From Avena insularis (Eukaryota; Streptophyta; Magnoliopsida; Poales; Poaceae), in the NCBI GenBank assembly GCA_023614405.1, contig CM042684.1, positions 474,557,650 to 474,621,649 of the forward strand: a stretch of DNA of 64,000 nt, written 5' to 3'. The notes beneath the pieces are model-generated. The model did not search any database, had not been told where the DNA came from, and saw only the letters and a list, made by a program, of their open reading frames with translations. Below are positions 1 through 11,227 of this stretch, in pieces; position 1 is the first letter of the stretch; each line of letters opens with the position of its first letter. The translations under genes were made by a program, and so were the position numbers.

Positions 1-1384
1 TCCCTTCATAGCGGGTCAACCAGTCCATCCCTAATATAACATCTAATCCTTGGGACTCTAGGATTATTAAACTAATCGGGAACTTGTGTTTTCCAATTTC
101 TAGGGTGATATGTCGGCACCCTGAATTTACTATCATTTCTCCACCCGGAGAACTTACCTTCATAGGACATCCAATAGTTTCAGTGGAGAGTTCATTTTTG
201 ATTACAAATGCTCTTGAAATGAATGAATGCGATGCGCCAGTATCGAAAAGGATAAGTGCAGGAAAGGCATTAATCATGAACTTACCGATCACGGCATCAG
301 ATCCTTCTTGAATTTCCTCCACATTAATGTGATTCACATGGCCCTTTTGGAATGGGTTTGGCTTAGCCCCATCAGCCTTCTTTTCTGGGCATTCATTAGC
401 ATAGTGTCCTGTCTTCTTACATTTGAAACATTCCACCTGACTGATGTCTTTCTTCGCTGGCTGACTGTGACGGTTCTGACCATTTTGGTTCCCATGGCCA
501 TGATTATTGTGATTGTTCCTGAATCCACTTTTGTTATGTCCACGATGATTGTTTCCATCATGGTGGTGGTTGTTGTTACGATGGTTATTATGATTCCCAT
601 TCTTGTGGAATCCTGAGCTCCCACTTCCTTCACCATGAGGGTGCTTGTGAGGAGATCCTGATCCAAACTTATCAAAATGATGCTTCCTCTTTCTACCCTC
701 CACTAGCTTCATCTTGTTTTCCAGGATGGTAGCTTTATCACATAAAGATTAATAAGTTGGAACATACGCAACAGATAATTGCATAGAAATTTCATCATTT
801 AACCCATCTAGGAACTTCTCCTTCCTCTTTGCATCAGTGTCAACATCATCGGGTGCATATCGTGACAAATTATTGAACTCCTCGATGTATTCAGAAATAC
901 TGCGGTGGCGTTGCTTGAGGTTATGAAACTCCTTTTTCTTCAATCCCATTATTCCAGCAGATATGTGAGTGGTGCGAAACCCATCCTCAAACATTGCCCA
1001 AGTCACTTCCTCAATAGGGTGGGTAATTTGAAAATTATCCCGCCAAGCAGCTGCATGACCTTCCAACAAGTGTGCTGCAAATCTGACTTTTTCTGCATCC
1101 GTGCATCCAACCGTGACTAGGTCCTTATTCGCAGAGCGTAACCAATCATTTGCTACCATGGGGTCAGAGGTACCTGAGAACTTGGCAGGTCTCAGCCTTA
1201 GAAATCTGGTCAGCATATCCAAAGGTGGTGGATTGTTCTGGTTGTTATTGTTATTATTGTTGTTCTGGTTCTGGTTCGCCATAAATTGAGTCATCATTTG
1301 CATCAATTGGGTCTGTGCAGCCATCATCTGCTGCATTCCATTGTCATTGTCATTGTTATCCTTGTTGTTGCGTCGGGGAGGCAT
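1..1384 (-). pseudogene. gypsy gag-protease, one internal stop
   Basis: Capsid/nucleocapsid and protease part of the element 1 polyprotein. The likely start is the ATG at 1382-1384 (MPPRRNN), followed by an Asn/Gln-rich stretch and then a Retrotrans_gag-type domain (motifs FSGTSDP, AAAWRDNF, EYIEEFNNLSRYAPDD). A TAA at 749-751 interrupts it. The same frame then continues through a His/Asn/Gly-rich linker, a CX2CX4HX4C zinc knuckle (CFKCKKTGHYANEC, about 400-440), the protease active site FDTGASHSF (about 224-260), and a second protease motif VILGMDWL near base 20. Apart from that stop the frame is open to the window edge, so one nonsense change is the only visible lesion. Confidence 0.88.
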
Positions 1385-1578
1385 CTGTGGTTTAGTGAGG
1401 GTAAGTAATGATAGATAACCCAAATAAAACAACAATTCAGACAAACAAGCACATGTAAGTTCCAACATCACAACAATAACAGAGTCTGCAAAGATAACAT
1501 ACTAGCATAGTCACCCACAAGTCGGTATGACCTATGCACTCAATAATAATAGAACGATAGGTAGATGGAATAGTATCA

Positions 1579-2445
1579 CTACTCCTCCATGTCAACTTCC
1601 TCCTCCACTAGAGCAAGTCCTGCTGATGCGAATCCTGCCTTGTATTCCTCCAAGCTGGTAGTCAGAGCATCGATCTTCGTCTGTAACTCTCTCTTCTGTG
1701 TGCGTAGCCTCTCTATCACCTTGTGATCCGCTTCCAGCTCAATGCTCTCCAGCTCTAACTCGGTCTCCAAGTCTCTAATCTTCTTGTTCTTCTCCTGAAC
1801 TCTCTTCTCTTGGTTCTTGAATTTCTTATCTTGGTCTTCAAACTTCTTCTCCATTTCCTTGATTTGATTTTCCTATTCCTAGAAGGCCTTGTCTTTCTCC
1901 TTGAGTTGGACTCGTAGTTCATCATTGCTAAGCATCACGTTAGTCCTATCAGTATCAAGGTGTCTAATAAGGCTCTCTAAGTCCTGGAGGTAGTGACGCA
2001 CGGGCTTGATAGACTCCTTAGTGGCCTTGTCCAACACAATAGGCTCTCCATCCTCGTCGCGGCTCCCAAAGAAGTGGAAGTAGTGGCTCTTGATCTCAGA
2101 AGAATGACGTCCACATAGGCGTCCCAATAGCTCCTGCATAGCGACATCGAGGCCCCTCTCCATGTCATCATGGAGAACCTTGAAGGTAATCTCCCCAGTT
2201 TGGGGCTCTGTCTCACGTCCTGGCTGGGTAACTCTGAATCCCCATAAGTCCTTCCTCTGAAACTTCCTCAGCTGAAGTCCCTGAATAGTGGGAATCAGAA
2301 GAGCGAGCACTTGGACTAGCTCCAAGATACGAGTCCCAAAGCGAGTCCCCTTGAAATCCTCGGCCGTGTTGTAGACAAAGTTCAGCATCTTTTGCATAGT
2401 ATGGAGAAAGTTAGTAACACAATAGAGAAAGAAAATACAAGTCAC
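1579..2445 (-). pseudogene. accessory ORF upstream of gag (globular + coiled coil), two amber stops
   Basis: Not a named family to me. The frame runs from 2445 to 1579 and is broken by TAG codons at 1879-1881 and 1873-1875. Both sit where a Gln codon (CAG) would fit the charged repeat, so both look like C-to-T changes. The N-terminal half looks globular (WGFRVTQPGRE, then ITFKVLHDDMERGLDVAMQELLGRL and SRDEDGEP). The C-terminal half is strongly charged and heptad-like, as expected for a coiled coil, and ends in an acidic tail. It lies between the primer site and gag, in the same orientation as gag. It resembles the ORFs at 2613-3110 and 21314-22087, so it is probably an element-borne accessory protein rather than a host gene. 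Confidence 0.65.
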
Positions 2446-2612
2446 AAAATGAGAGGGAATTCAACCAACAAAACATTCCAAGTAGCAATACATTAATTCA
2501 ACTCAAGCACTCAAGGTTCCAGACATAACTTTATTTTTGCCATACCACATAGATTGGTATGGTCGAGATATTAACGTGATAAAACGCCAAGGGTGGTGGT
2601 TCGACTAATATC

Positions 2613-3110
2613 TCACTCCTTAACCAAGGTGGCAATCTGGGCATCCTTGGCAGCAATCTGCTTGTCTTGGTCGCATAGCTCCAAAGCTAGGCCGATGATA
2701 TCCTTACTTAGGCGTTTCACAGTGGCCTTTGAGTCTTGGGCAAGACGCTTCTCCTCCTTGAGATCCTCCTGAGTATTGAGCATTCTATACTTGAGTCTCT
2801 CCCCAAGTTCCTCAATAGCCTTCCATGCAACATTCCTTGCAGAGTCAAAGAATGACGGGTGCATTTCAGAGTTGGTGAACATGCAAAATCCCGTACTCTT
2901 AGGATCGTCTTCCTTGTTCTTGTACAAGTGGAGTTGCACCCACCAATACTCTTGTCCTTCATCTATCATAGGAAATCCCTTGTACACGGCTTCACCATTC
3001 ATCCCCAAGCCGAGCATGAGGTTCTTGAGCACATTGGGAAATTCTGTCTCACACTCCAGGGTCATAGTCATCAGTGGTCCCTTCTTGACAGATTCATTGA
3101 TGGTGGACAT
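2613..3110 (-). CDS. first accessory ORF of gypsy element 1, 165 aa
   Basis: Intact 165-codon frame starting MSTINES, the first ORF downstream of the primer site (3255-3266). The first 110 residues look globular (EYWWVQLHLYKNKEDDP, FFDSARNVAWKAIEELGERL). The last 50 are charged and heptad-like (KEEKRLAQDSKATVKRL, DKQIAAKDAQI), suggesting a coiled coil. The plan of a Trp-containing strand region, an Ala/Glu-rich helix and a coiled coil matches the next ORF (1579-2445) and the ORF at 21314-22087. No enzyme motif is visible. It may help assemble or traffic the particle, but that is speculation. Extra ORFs upstream of gag are known in some plant gypsy lineages such as Ogre. Confidence 0.6.
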   Translation of the reverse strand: MSTINESVKKGPLMTMTLECETEFPNVLKNLMLGLGMNGEAVYKGFPMIDEGQEYWWVQLHLYKNKEDDPKSTGFCMFTNSEMHPSFFDSARNVAWKAIEELGERLKYRMLNTQEDLKEEKRLAQDSKATVKRLSKDIIGLALELCDQDKQIAAKDAQIATLVKE

Positions 3111-3254
3111 CTACAAAAATAGATGAGAAGGATGATCAGGGAAAGCTTTACGAGATGAAAAGACAAGTGTAAAGTTAAAATATAGAGTTATTTTTCCTAA
3201 GGGTTTTCCTTAGTCTAATCCATTCTAGGGTCACGAACCTACAGGCAACACAAT

Positions 3255-3266
3255 GCTCTGATACCA
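3255..3266 (-). other. primer binding site of gypsy element 1
   Basis: The minus strand reads TGGTATCAGAGC, complementary to the 3' end of plant initiator Met tRNA. It sits two bases from the LTR end at 3269. This fixes the orientation and marks the LTR to its right as the 5' LTR. Confidence 0.85.
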
Positions 3267-3268
3267 TC

Positions 3269-6160
3269 TGCAAGATCTCACCATAATAAGGTAAGATCCC
3301 TGTGATTGCAGTGCTAGTCCCTGGATCGAAAATGCTAGCACCCACAGTTTAAGATGAAGTACACAGAAACAAAGGTCATTATTACATCGCATATCCAAGA
3401 ATATAATGGTTCTTACAACTCACTTAGCCCAAGGCTAAGGCACTTAAAGTTCACATTACATAGTATAATAATAATAGAGTCTTAGTCTTCATGTGCCACA
3501 GGCAAGCATGTCGAGTGTAGACCCGCAACCCTACTCATCATCAGAGTATCCTGCAACATAATAAGTTACAGCCACAAGGGTCAATACATTTGGAATTGTA
3601 TTGGCAAGTGATACCATAGATACTTAGTATAATCCAACAACTACATGAATATATGGCTAAGTGGGGTTATGGCTGGCTTTGCTAAAATTAGTTTAACTTA
3701 TAGTTTTTGAAGAAGTTTTTCATTCCAGCTATAAGGTACCAATGATGGACATCACTGAATCTCTACCCATGTTCACCCACAAGTTTTAACTTAGAGAAAT
3801 TTGGATGAGGAGATTATTGAACTGCTTCACTGTCTTGAGGCTCAGGGATGTCCATAACCGGGGACACGGCTAAGTACTTAGTTTTACCCTCTCGAGAGGT
3901 GGTGCACTTTCCCCACAAGACTCGACATGCATCGAGACGAGACTTTTCAGAAGCAATCCCTCAGACCACCATGGACGCGTTCCAACCTATCATATCTACC
4001 ACCTTCTGTCCGTCTGGCTGAGTTCTTGCAACCTAGTCGGTCAAGGCAGAGCCCATATGCCATGTGGCTGCACTGGAAGCTTCGCGACAAGAACGTCTCC
4101 AATCTCTTTATTCCTGGGTGGCCATCCACAAGTGTGATACACCAGCTGACCATAGACATGGCCCCTGAGTAACCACTCAACATAATCCAAGCAAGCCCAT
4201 TCCACCCAGGTGTTTCATTAACATTAGTTGTTTTCTTAGTTAAACAAAATAATATCTTTCCATGCTATCTTATGTGTATAATCCACCCACAAATTCTAAT
4301 AGCATAGCTAAGCATTCTAGCATACAAAGTCTTTATCTAGGGAATACTACCAAGATATACACTATAGGTTAGCATGGCATAGTATGGTAACATGTGAATA
4401 ATTCTAACATGCTAAGATCTACAAAATATCACTAGTGCAATAGTGAAAATAATAGGACATGAGATGAAATATCACTTACCTTGGTAGCTAGGGGAATAGG
4501 CACAATCCTCACAGCAACAAACTTCACAATCCACACAATCTACACAAGATTAATACAACAATAACAATCCAATCAATAAAACATTACAAAAACATGAATG
4601 CATGCAATATGCAATGATATGAACACAACTCTACAACTTACAGAGTTTACAGTATAGAGGATAGAATACTTCAACTAATTGCAGAAGAAATACTCAAAAA
4701 TAATTTATAGAACAATTTTATGAGCAAAATACTCCTAAAAAGTTTCTGCCTATAATTCCAAGTTTACTGAGGCAAAAGTGTGAAACAAGGCCTCCATAAT
4801 AAAGGTCTTATTTTCTGAATCCACAGACAAAATTTGTATTTTTCTGATTTGTGGATCAAAAGTTATTGAATTTCTAAGTTAAATACTAAATCATCTATTT
4901 TGTAATTAAATGAATTAGTCCGGCGACGTGCGCTTTCCTATTGGCTGCACGTTCGCCAGATCGATCGCTGTGAGCCGTCAGATTTAAGTGACGTTGGACG
5001 GATCAGATCAGCCGTACCCTTTCGTTTAAGTGATCTAATCTTAACCGCTAGGATCTGATCGAACGACAGCTAAGCATCTCACGAGATGGCGGCTAACGCA
5101 ATGGCGGTGAAGCATTGGCCGATGTGGTCCGGCGGTTCTCTGAGGGGTGAGTCCGTGGACACGCATTGCAGGTCGAGGAGTTCGTGGCGATCTCGATGGA
5201 GGTCACCGGTGCGAGGGCGCCGGGCTTGGCTCGGATCCTTCGCCGGAGTTGCGTTGCCGGCGGAGTTCACGGCTCGGTGACGGAGATGACGACCTGGGGC
5301 TCGAACCAACCGGCAAAGAGGTCAGCGAGGTGCGCAAGTGTCTGCACGATCTAATAAAGACCAAAAAGGGGCGGCGGGAGCCCTACCTTTACCGGAGAAG
5401 GCGACCGACGGTGGCGGCAGAGGAGTTCGCCGGAATTGTCCGAGTCGTCGATCTGGGGCAAGAGAAAACACGTGGTCGGGTTCAAAACACCACAAAACAC
5501 GTCGATTACCGCAAACAAAGTAGGACAGAGAGAAGGGCGCCGGGCGGCCTGGGTTCACCGGAATCGTCGCCGGAGCCCGTCGGACAGCGGCGGTTTGAGC
5601 TCGTAATTGGGGAGCCTGGGGGCTCTCCGGGGGAAGTGGCTGAGGTGAAAATGATGAGGAGAGGGTGAGGGTTAAGTAGGAGTAATCGCCGAGGGGGATT
5701 AATACTGGAAACGGCCGAATTTGGGTCGATTTCGAAACGGCAGAGAAGAGGAGGGGTGTTCGTCGCTCGGGGGTTGAAGACGACGGGGTGGTGGTGACGT
5801 GGGCGTGGGGTCAGTCTGTCAGCGGGAGGGGGTAAGTTTAGGGGGCGTGCAGAAAGAGGGGGAGAGGGAGCCCGGGTGGTTGCTGGGCCGGATTGGGCCA
5901 AAGGCCAGAAGCTGCCTGCTGCTCTTTTTTTCTATTCTTTTTCTTTTTCTATTTCTGTTTTCTCTACAACTTTGGATTTAAGGTTTCAAATTGATTCAAA
6001 TCAATTTGTGAACATTTGTGAAATCTCTAGTTAGGTTTTTAGGGTATTATGAAACACATTTATCTTTAATCCAAAGTATTTACTTTGGAATTAATAGGTA
6101 ATATAGCATTTTCTTTGATCCTATTTTCAAGAATTCATATCTTTTTATTCAAGGCTCAAA
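3269..6160 (-). repeat. 5' LTR of gypsy element 1 (right end uncertain)
   Basis: Begins TGCAAGATCTC on the plus strand directly beside the primer site. It holds AT-rich flanks and a GC-rich core at about 4920-5900, a layout also seen in the LTRs of the 13.6 kb element. Several open frames cross the GC-rich core on both strands (for example 5147-5668) but they look compositional, with no recognisable domain. The second LTR is outside the window, so the end was not fixed by comparison. Confidence 0.65.
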
Positions 6161-6282
6161 ATTGCACCAAATTTTTGGAGAACATTCTAAATGCAATGCC
6201 ATTACATGCCATGATGATATGAGTGCAATGATGATGATTTTAGATGAATTTTTTTTGGCTCAATTAATACATATAGTCAATC

Positions 6283-9200
6283 TTATGATCGCGTCGGCCG
6301 TAACCATGGAGTATCAACACCGTTTAATAGGATGGTTGGGTCAGTCTTCACTCTGAAGGGCGGAATTTCATCAAACTTATTATAATCTTCTGACATGTCT
6401 GTCTTGTCCTCCACTCCCACGATGTTTCTTTTCCCTGAAAGAACTATGTGACGCTTTGGCTCATCGTGTGATGTATCTGTTTGCTTATTTTTTCTTTTTT
6501 TCGGTTTGGTAGACATGTCCTTCACATAGAAAACCCGAGCCACATCATTGGCTAAGACGAATGGTTCGTCTAAGTTCTTGTCTACCTTCATAAGATTGTT
6601 GAGATCCACCGTTGTCATTGCATTCTTGTCTACCTCAACCCCCCTCCTGTTAGCTTGACCCATTTGCATCGAAACAAGGGGACCTTAAAATTAGGTCCAT
6701 AGTCAAGTTCCCATATCTCCTCTATGAACCCATAATATGTGGTCTTTTGCCCATTGTCTTCTGCTGCATCGGACACCACTATTTTGTTGGTGCTCTTTTA
6801 TCTTGGCCTATCGTAAAATGTATTCCCATTTATCTCGTACCCTTGGAAAGTACATACAGTCGAAGATGGTGTCCTGGCCAACAAGTACAGCTGATCCCCA
6901 ACAGTGGTGTTATTCGTGAGAAGTCTTTGCAGCCAGCCGCCAAAACTCGCCATGTGTTCACTTATAATCCATTCATCAGACTGTCCCGGGTGTTTGAGGC
7001 GTATTAAATTCTTGTGTTCATTGATATACGGGACAACCAAGATAGATCTTTGTAAAACCGTGTAGTGTGCTTGATTGAGAGAATGCCCGTCCCTACATAT
7101 CATTGCTTTACATCCTAGGGTGCCTTTTTCCACGCATTCCCCTCATGTCGTGATTACGGAACACCAATCGCCTTAAGGTCAGAATAAAATCAACACAGAA
7201 CTCAATGACCTCCTCTGTTACATAGCCCTTGGAGATGCTTCCTTCGGCCTAGCACGGTTATGAACATATTTCTTTAAGACTCCATGTACCTCTCAAAGGG
7301 AACATATTGTGTAGAAATACAGGACCGAGAATGGCAATCTCTTCTACTAGGTGAACCGGGAGATGAGTCATAATATTGAAGAAGGATGGTGGGAACACCA
7401 ACTCAAAGCTAACAAGACATTGGGCCACATTTGTCTGTAACCCTAGTAGGCTTTCTGGATCGATTACCTTCTGAGATATTGCATTGAGGAATGCACATAG
7501 CTTCACAATGGGTACTCGAACATTTTCAGTAGAAGCCCCTCAATGCAATCGGAAGCAATTGTGTCATAATCACGTGGCGTCATGAGACTTCAGGTTTTGG
7601 AATTTTTCTCTGCCATATTTATTATTCCCTTTCTATTCGATTTAGAAGCCGACGGGACCTTGATACTTCTCGGGCATTCAAAAGATTTCCTTCTCGCTTT
7701 AGTAAGAGCGTAGCTGGCAGGAGTTAAGTGGCATCGTTTACCCTTCTCGCTCGGGATGCATAGGCTCTTCGTGGTCTTTCAGACGTTGCTGGTCTTGCGT
7801 GCTTCCGTGTATCTTTGTCTTCCCATACACTAGGAAGCCTAGTAGGTTCACGCAAACATTCTTCGCCACGTGCATCACGTCGATTGAAGAGCGGACCTCT
7901 AAGACTTTCCAATAGGGTAGGTCCCAAAATATAGATTGCTTCTTCCACATGGGCGTGTCCGCATCGTCATTCGAACAGATAGACTGCCAGGACCTTTTCC
8001 AAAGATTACTTCTAGGTCCTTGACCATACCAAATACCTCCTCACGCACGGAGGACAGGCTTCCTCAGGTTACGCCAGACGTTTGAAATGCTTGCCTTTCT
8101 TTCATCTTTGGATGCGTTCTAAGAAATTGACGATACCCTAGGTACACAACCTTCTTACATTTATCCAAATATACACTTTCAGTCTCATCTAAACAGTGTG
8201 TGCATGCATTGTATCCCTTGTTTGTCTGCCCTGAAATGTTACTAAGAGCAGGCCAACCATTGATGGTTACGAAAAGCAATGCTCGTAGGTCAAATGGCTC
8301 CCCTTTGTGCTCATCCCACATACGTACACCTGGTTTGGCCCATAGCTGTAAAAGTTCTTCAACTAATGGCCTTAGGTACACATCAATGTCGTTGCCGGGT
8401 TGCCTCGGGCCTTGGATGAGCACTGGCATCATAATGAACTTCCTCTTCATACACAACCAAGGAGGAAGGTTATAGATACATAGAGTCACAGGCCAGGTGC
8501 TGTGATTGCAGCTCTGCTCACCAAAAGGATTCATGCCATCTGTACTTAGACCAAACCTTAAGTTCCTTGCGTCACGTGCGAAGTCCGGGTACTCTTGCTC
8601 GACTTTTCTCCACTGTGACCCATCAGCGTCTTTCTTACGGTCTTCCATGTGCCATCGCAACAACTTGGCATGCTCTTTATTTCTGAAGAGACGTTTTAAC
8701 CATGGTATTATAGGAGCATACCACATAACCTTGGCAGGAACCTTCTTCCTAGGGGCCTCGCCCTCAACATCGCCAGGATCGTCTCGTCTGATCTTATACG
8801 CTCATGCAAAGGCATACCGAATGCATCCAAATTCTCGATTTCACCATGTAGAGGATGCGCATTAATGCGAGCATGTATCTTCGCACGCCTAATCCTAGAG
8901 GGCATACAACCTTCTTTGCTTGGTATGTACTGTCGGGCAACTCATTATTTCTTGGAAGAAGATTCTTCATTTTACCAACAACTTTGAAAATCTTGTCACC
9001 ACACCGTTCTCTGCCTTCCATTGCAGCAAATCCAGTGTGGTACCTAGCTTTTTGTGGCCATCTTCGCAAGTTGGGTACAACAATGTTTTGTGATCCTTTA
9101 ACATCTGCTCCAGCTTCTCCTTCTCCTTTTCAGTTTCACATTCTTCCTTTGCATCAGTAATGGCCCAACCAAGATCGTCATCAGCGGGCCCATCTGCTGC

Positions 9201-9539
9201 CTCTTGATCTTCATTATCTACCCCCGTTGCAGTATCATCATATTCAGGATACATATTATGATAGTTGTCATCATCCTCTTCTTCTTTGTTGTCTTCCATC
9301 ACAACGCCTTTTTCTCCGTGCTTGGTCCAACAATTATAGCCAGGCATAAAACCGGATCGAAGTAGGTGGGCGTGAATGGTTCTGGTATTTGAGTAGTCTT
9401 TCTTGTTCTGACAGTGAACACACGGACAGCACATAAAACCATTGTGACCACGGTTTGCATTAGCCACAACGATGAAATTTTGGAGGCCCGTAATGTACTC
9501 GGAAGTGCGGCGGTCACCGTACATCCATTGCCGGTTCAT
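6283..9539 (-). pseudogene. TNP2-type CACTA transposase, fragmented
   Basis: Read right to left. The N-terminus at 9539 (MNRQWMYGDRRTSEYITGL) with a CPCVHC cysteine pair is the transposase-associated domain. An acidic linker follows. LLPRNNELPDSTYQAKKVVCPLGL near 8880-8980 is in a shifted frame. The tnp2 core is at 8064-8726 (MWYAPIIPWLKRLF, FGLSTDGMNPF, GQTNKGYNACTHCL). Fragments at 7738-7950, a DUF4218-like piece at 7258-7506 (FFNIMTHLPVHLVEEI), and C-terminal pieces at 6798-7133 (VVPYINEHKNLI) and 6283-6669 (DEPFVLANDVARVFYV) follow. Frame changes and stops separate the blocks, so no full-length enzyme can be made. The order of blocks is that of a normal tnp2 gene, so decay was by small lesions and local deletions. 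Confidence 0.88.
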
Positions 9540-9820
9540 CTGCATTAATATATAGTATATATCAAAAAATAATAGGGAGATGACCATTTATATATATAGT
9601 ACATCAATGACACATGAAAGGATAGTTGCCGACCTCGACCGAGAAGGAAATAGCAACAAGAAAACTTATTTTGAGCTCTCAGGCATTTCACCGAACACCT
9701 CTTGTGCATACGAAAAAAACACAAACTAGCACACTTCACACCCTCTTGCTAGGCTCCAAAATGAGATAGTGAAAAAATAGAAGAGTGGGGTGTGGGCTGC
9801 GGTGTCTTATATAGCCCCCC

Positions 9821-10006
9821 CTTTAACACCGGTTCAAGCCACGAACCGGTGTTAAAGGAGGGGCTGCGCGGGCCACTGGTGCAGGGGCCTTTAACACTGG
9901 TTCGTGCCACAAACCGGTGTTAAAGGGGGGGCTCCTTTTTGTTGCACGGGCCACGCTGGTACAGACCCCCCTTTAACACCGGTTCGTAGAAGAACCGGTG
10001 TTAAAG
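9821..10006. repeat. three subterminal hairpins of the CACTA element
   Basis: Three inverted repeats with 15-base arms CTTTAACACCGGTTC / GAACCGGTGTTAAAG: 9821-9835 with 9843-9857 (perfect), 9889-9903 with 9911-9925 (imperfect), 9971-9985 with 9992-10006 (perfect), with 6-7 base loops. In En/Spm elements subterminal repeats bind the element's own DNA-binding protein; that role here is inferred from position. Confidence 0.85.
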
Positions 10007-10028
10007 CCCATTTCCAGGATCAACCAAA

Positions 10029-10047
10029 GGCCTCGTTTCCACTAGTG
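10029..10047 (-). repeat. CACTA terminal inverted repeat (right end)
   Basis: The minus strand begins CACTAGTGGAAACGAGGCC at 10047. This is the outermost sequence of the transposon. Its partner at the left end was not found. Confidence 0.75.
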
Positions 10048-10050
10048 ATG

Positions 10051-10540
10051 TGCTGCACCCTACCATGGCAATGAGTCGTATGAAAATCGTATGAAAAAAT
10101 GTCGTGTGTGTAACAACGTTCTTGAATTTAGTCCCACCTTTTATCATGCATGAATATTTTTTAGGAATTATTTGCTAAATGGACCTAATGCCCATCAAAT
10201 TCTAACACAATCAAAGAAAGCGATCATTGGATCTCGCGAGCCTAGTTCATTCCCACTTACATTTGTTTTTCGAAAAATGGATGAATCCTCACCTTCTACA
10301 TTGGCTGCACACAACAATAACTTATTTACTATTGAAAATAATGCCAAGCAAAGCAAAGCAATGATTGAGATCAAATTCTCTTACACAAAAGGATAGAAAA
10401 ACATAATTTTCAAAATTCTACCACACATCCTACGAGAATGAACACATGCACTATTCGACGGCATATGAGCTAAGAAAGTGTGCAACGTTCAAAGACAAAG
10501 CCTTGAGGTAGGAACCTCCCCTCACATGCCGATGTGAGTA
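10051..10540. other. AT-rich spacer, nothing recognised
   Basis: A 74-codon open frame at 10172-10396 (plus) shows no domain and no composition signal that would make it convincing. From about 10540 the sequence starts to match the 3' flanks of gene copies B (from ~27340) and C (from ~49610). Confidence 0.5.
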
Positions 10541-10818
10541 TTGTAAAGAATAATACATATATCACAAATACGAAAATATACATAACATTTATAATCCTTC
10601 ATAAAATCCAAGTACCAACAAACACTAAAAAAACAAAAACTCTATGAAGGAGCGTCGTCTCAGTTAATTAAACACCTAAGAAAGTTCTGAAGGAAAGGTG
10701 ATGAGATAGCATCTACTACTAGCTAGAATAATTTCTTGCACCTTGCTCTACCAGCGCATGCCGTACGCATGAGTGGGTGCATCTGACTGACTAGCAGTCG
10801 ATGTTGTCTTGAGGAGAT

Positions 10819-11019
10819 TCAGTTGTAGCTGCTGAAGCTGGTTTGATCGACCGCTCTCTTCTTTGTTGTGTCCGTGCCATCGTTCCTCGGCGCCACGAGG
10901 TTGCTGATGGTCCCGATGATCTGCCGCTTCCGCTGGCACTTCTTCAGCGGAGGCCTCTTGTGCATGGCATCATAGTTGCTGCCGATGATGTTATTGCTGT
11001 GTTTGTAGTAGTACTCCAT
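10819..11019 (-). CDS. small basic protein, array copy A (66 aa)
   Basis: Function unknown; I do not recognise the family. The intact frame starts MEYYYKHSN in a good plant start context (GCCATGG) and ends FSSYN. The core KRPPLKKCQRKRQI is strongly basic and is followed by a short hydrophobic stretch (TISNLVAP). No signal peptide or membrane segment is visible. Paralogues at 27605-27808 and 50022-50225 share the start MEYY, HSN, IG, KRPPLK, KRQI, LV-PRN-G, KRA and the end SYN; coding and 3' flanking sequence (to ~10540) also align. Copy A is the most divergent: its TATA-like box is altered and homology upstream stops about 190 bases before the ATG. It may be a weakly expressed or ageing copy, but the frame is unbroken. 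Confidence 0.7.
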   Translation of the reverse strand: MEYYYKHSNNIIGSNYDAMHKRPPLKKCQRKRQIIGTISNLVAPRNDGTDTTKKRAVDQTSFSSYN

Positions 11020-11144
11020 GGCTCGAGCTGCTACACTCTACTCTTCTTGCTCCTTTCTTTATTTTTCTCTCTCTTCTTCATTTGTCAGTTTGCTCTCTGT
11101 TGTGAGTATGTGTGGGTGGTGAAGAGGGCATGAGAAGGTGAAAA

Positions 11145-11205
11145 CTATTGATAGAAGGAATTAAGCCATATGTGATGTGTTAATACCGACGACTTGCCGC
11201 ACGTG
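11145..11205 (-). promoter_or_regulatory. core promoter of copy A (weak TATA, G-box)
   Basis: A CACGTG G-box is at 11200-11205. At the position of the TATA box in the other copies, the minus strand reads CTATCAATAG (11145-11154) instead of CTATAAATAC/T. Homology with copies B and C ends within a few bases beyond the G-box, so distal promoter DNA is missing. Confidence 0.6.
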
Positions 11206-11227
11206 TCATGTCCCAGAGCGGGTTTAG

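Larger units (their letters stand above)
1..6160 (-). mobile_element. Ty3/gypsy LTR retrotransposon, partial (element 1)
   Basis: Minus-strand gypsy element cut by the left edge of the window. In transcription order (right to left) it has a long LTR starting at 3269 on the plus strand, a primer site at 3255-3266, two accessory ORFs, gag with a zinc knuckle, and the start of the aspartic protease; reverse transcriptase and integrase must lie left of base 1. The right LTR boundary was not found. The end at about 6160 is a guess placed before the CACTA transposase homology begins near 6283. No target duplication can be tested because the other LTR is outside the window. Confidence 0.85.
6283..10047 (-). 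mobile_element. CACTA (En/Spm) DNA transposon, decayed
   Basis: The right terminus reads, on the minus strand, CACTAGTGGAAACGAGG, starting at 10047, the CACTA-type terminal repeat. Inside it (9821-10006) are three inverted-repeat hairpins of the kind found as subterminal repeats in this superfamily, then a TNP2-type transposase on the minus strand. The left terminus was not found; it is probably lost or hidden next to gypsy element 1. The three bases after the right end are ATG, but no matching left duplication could be located. Confidence 0.85.

Noticed and set aside
334..675. 113-codon Met/Thr/Ile-rich minus-strand frame
   Set aside because: Out-of-phase shadow of the gag linker and zinc knuckle, which read in another frame.
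5147..5668. 173-codon frame and several neighbours on both strands
   Set aside because: Located in the GC-rich core of an LTR, no domain, and open on both strands, as expected from base composition.
10172..10396. 74-codon plus-strand frame
   Set aside because: No recognisable domain, no paralogue in the array and no promoter-like features.
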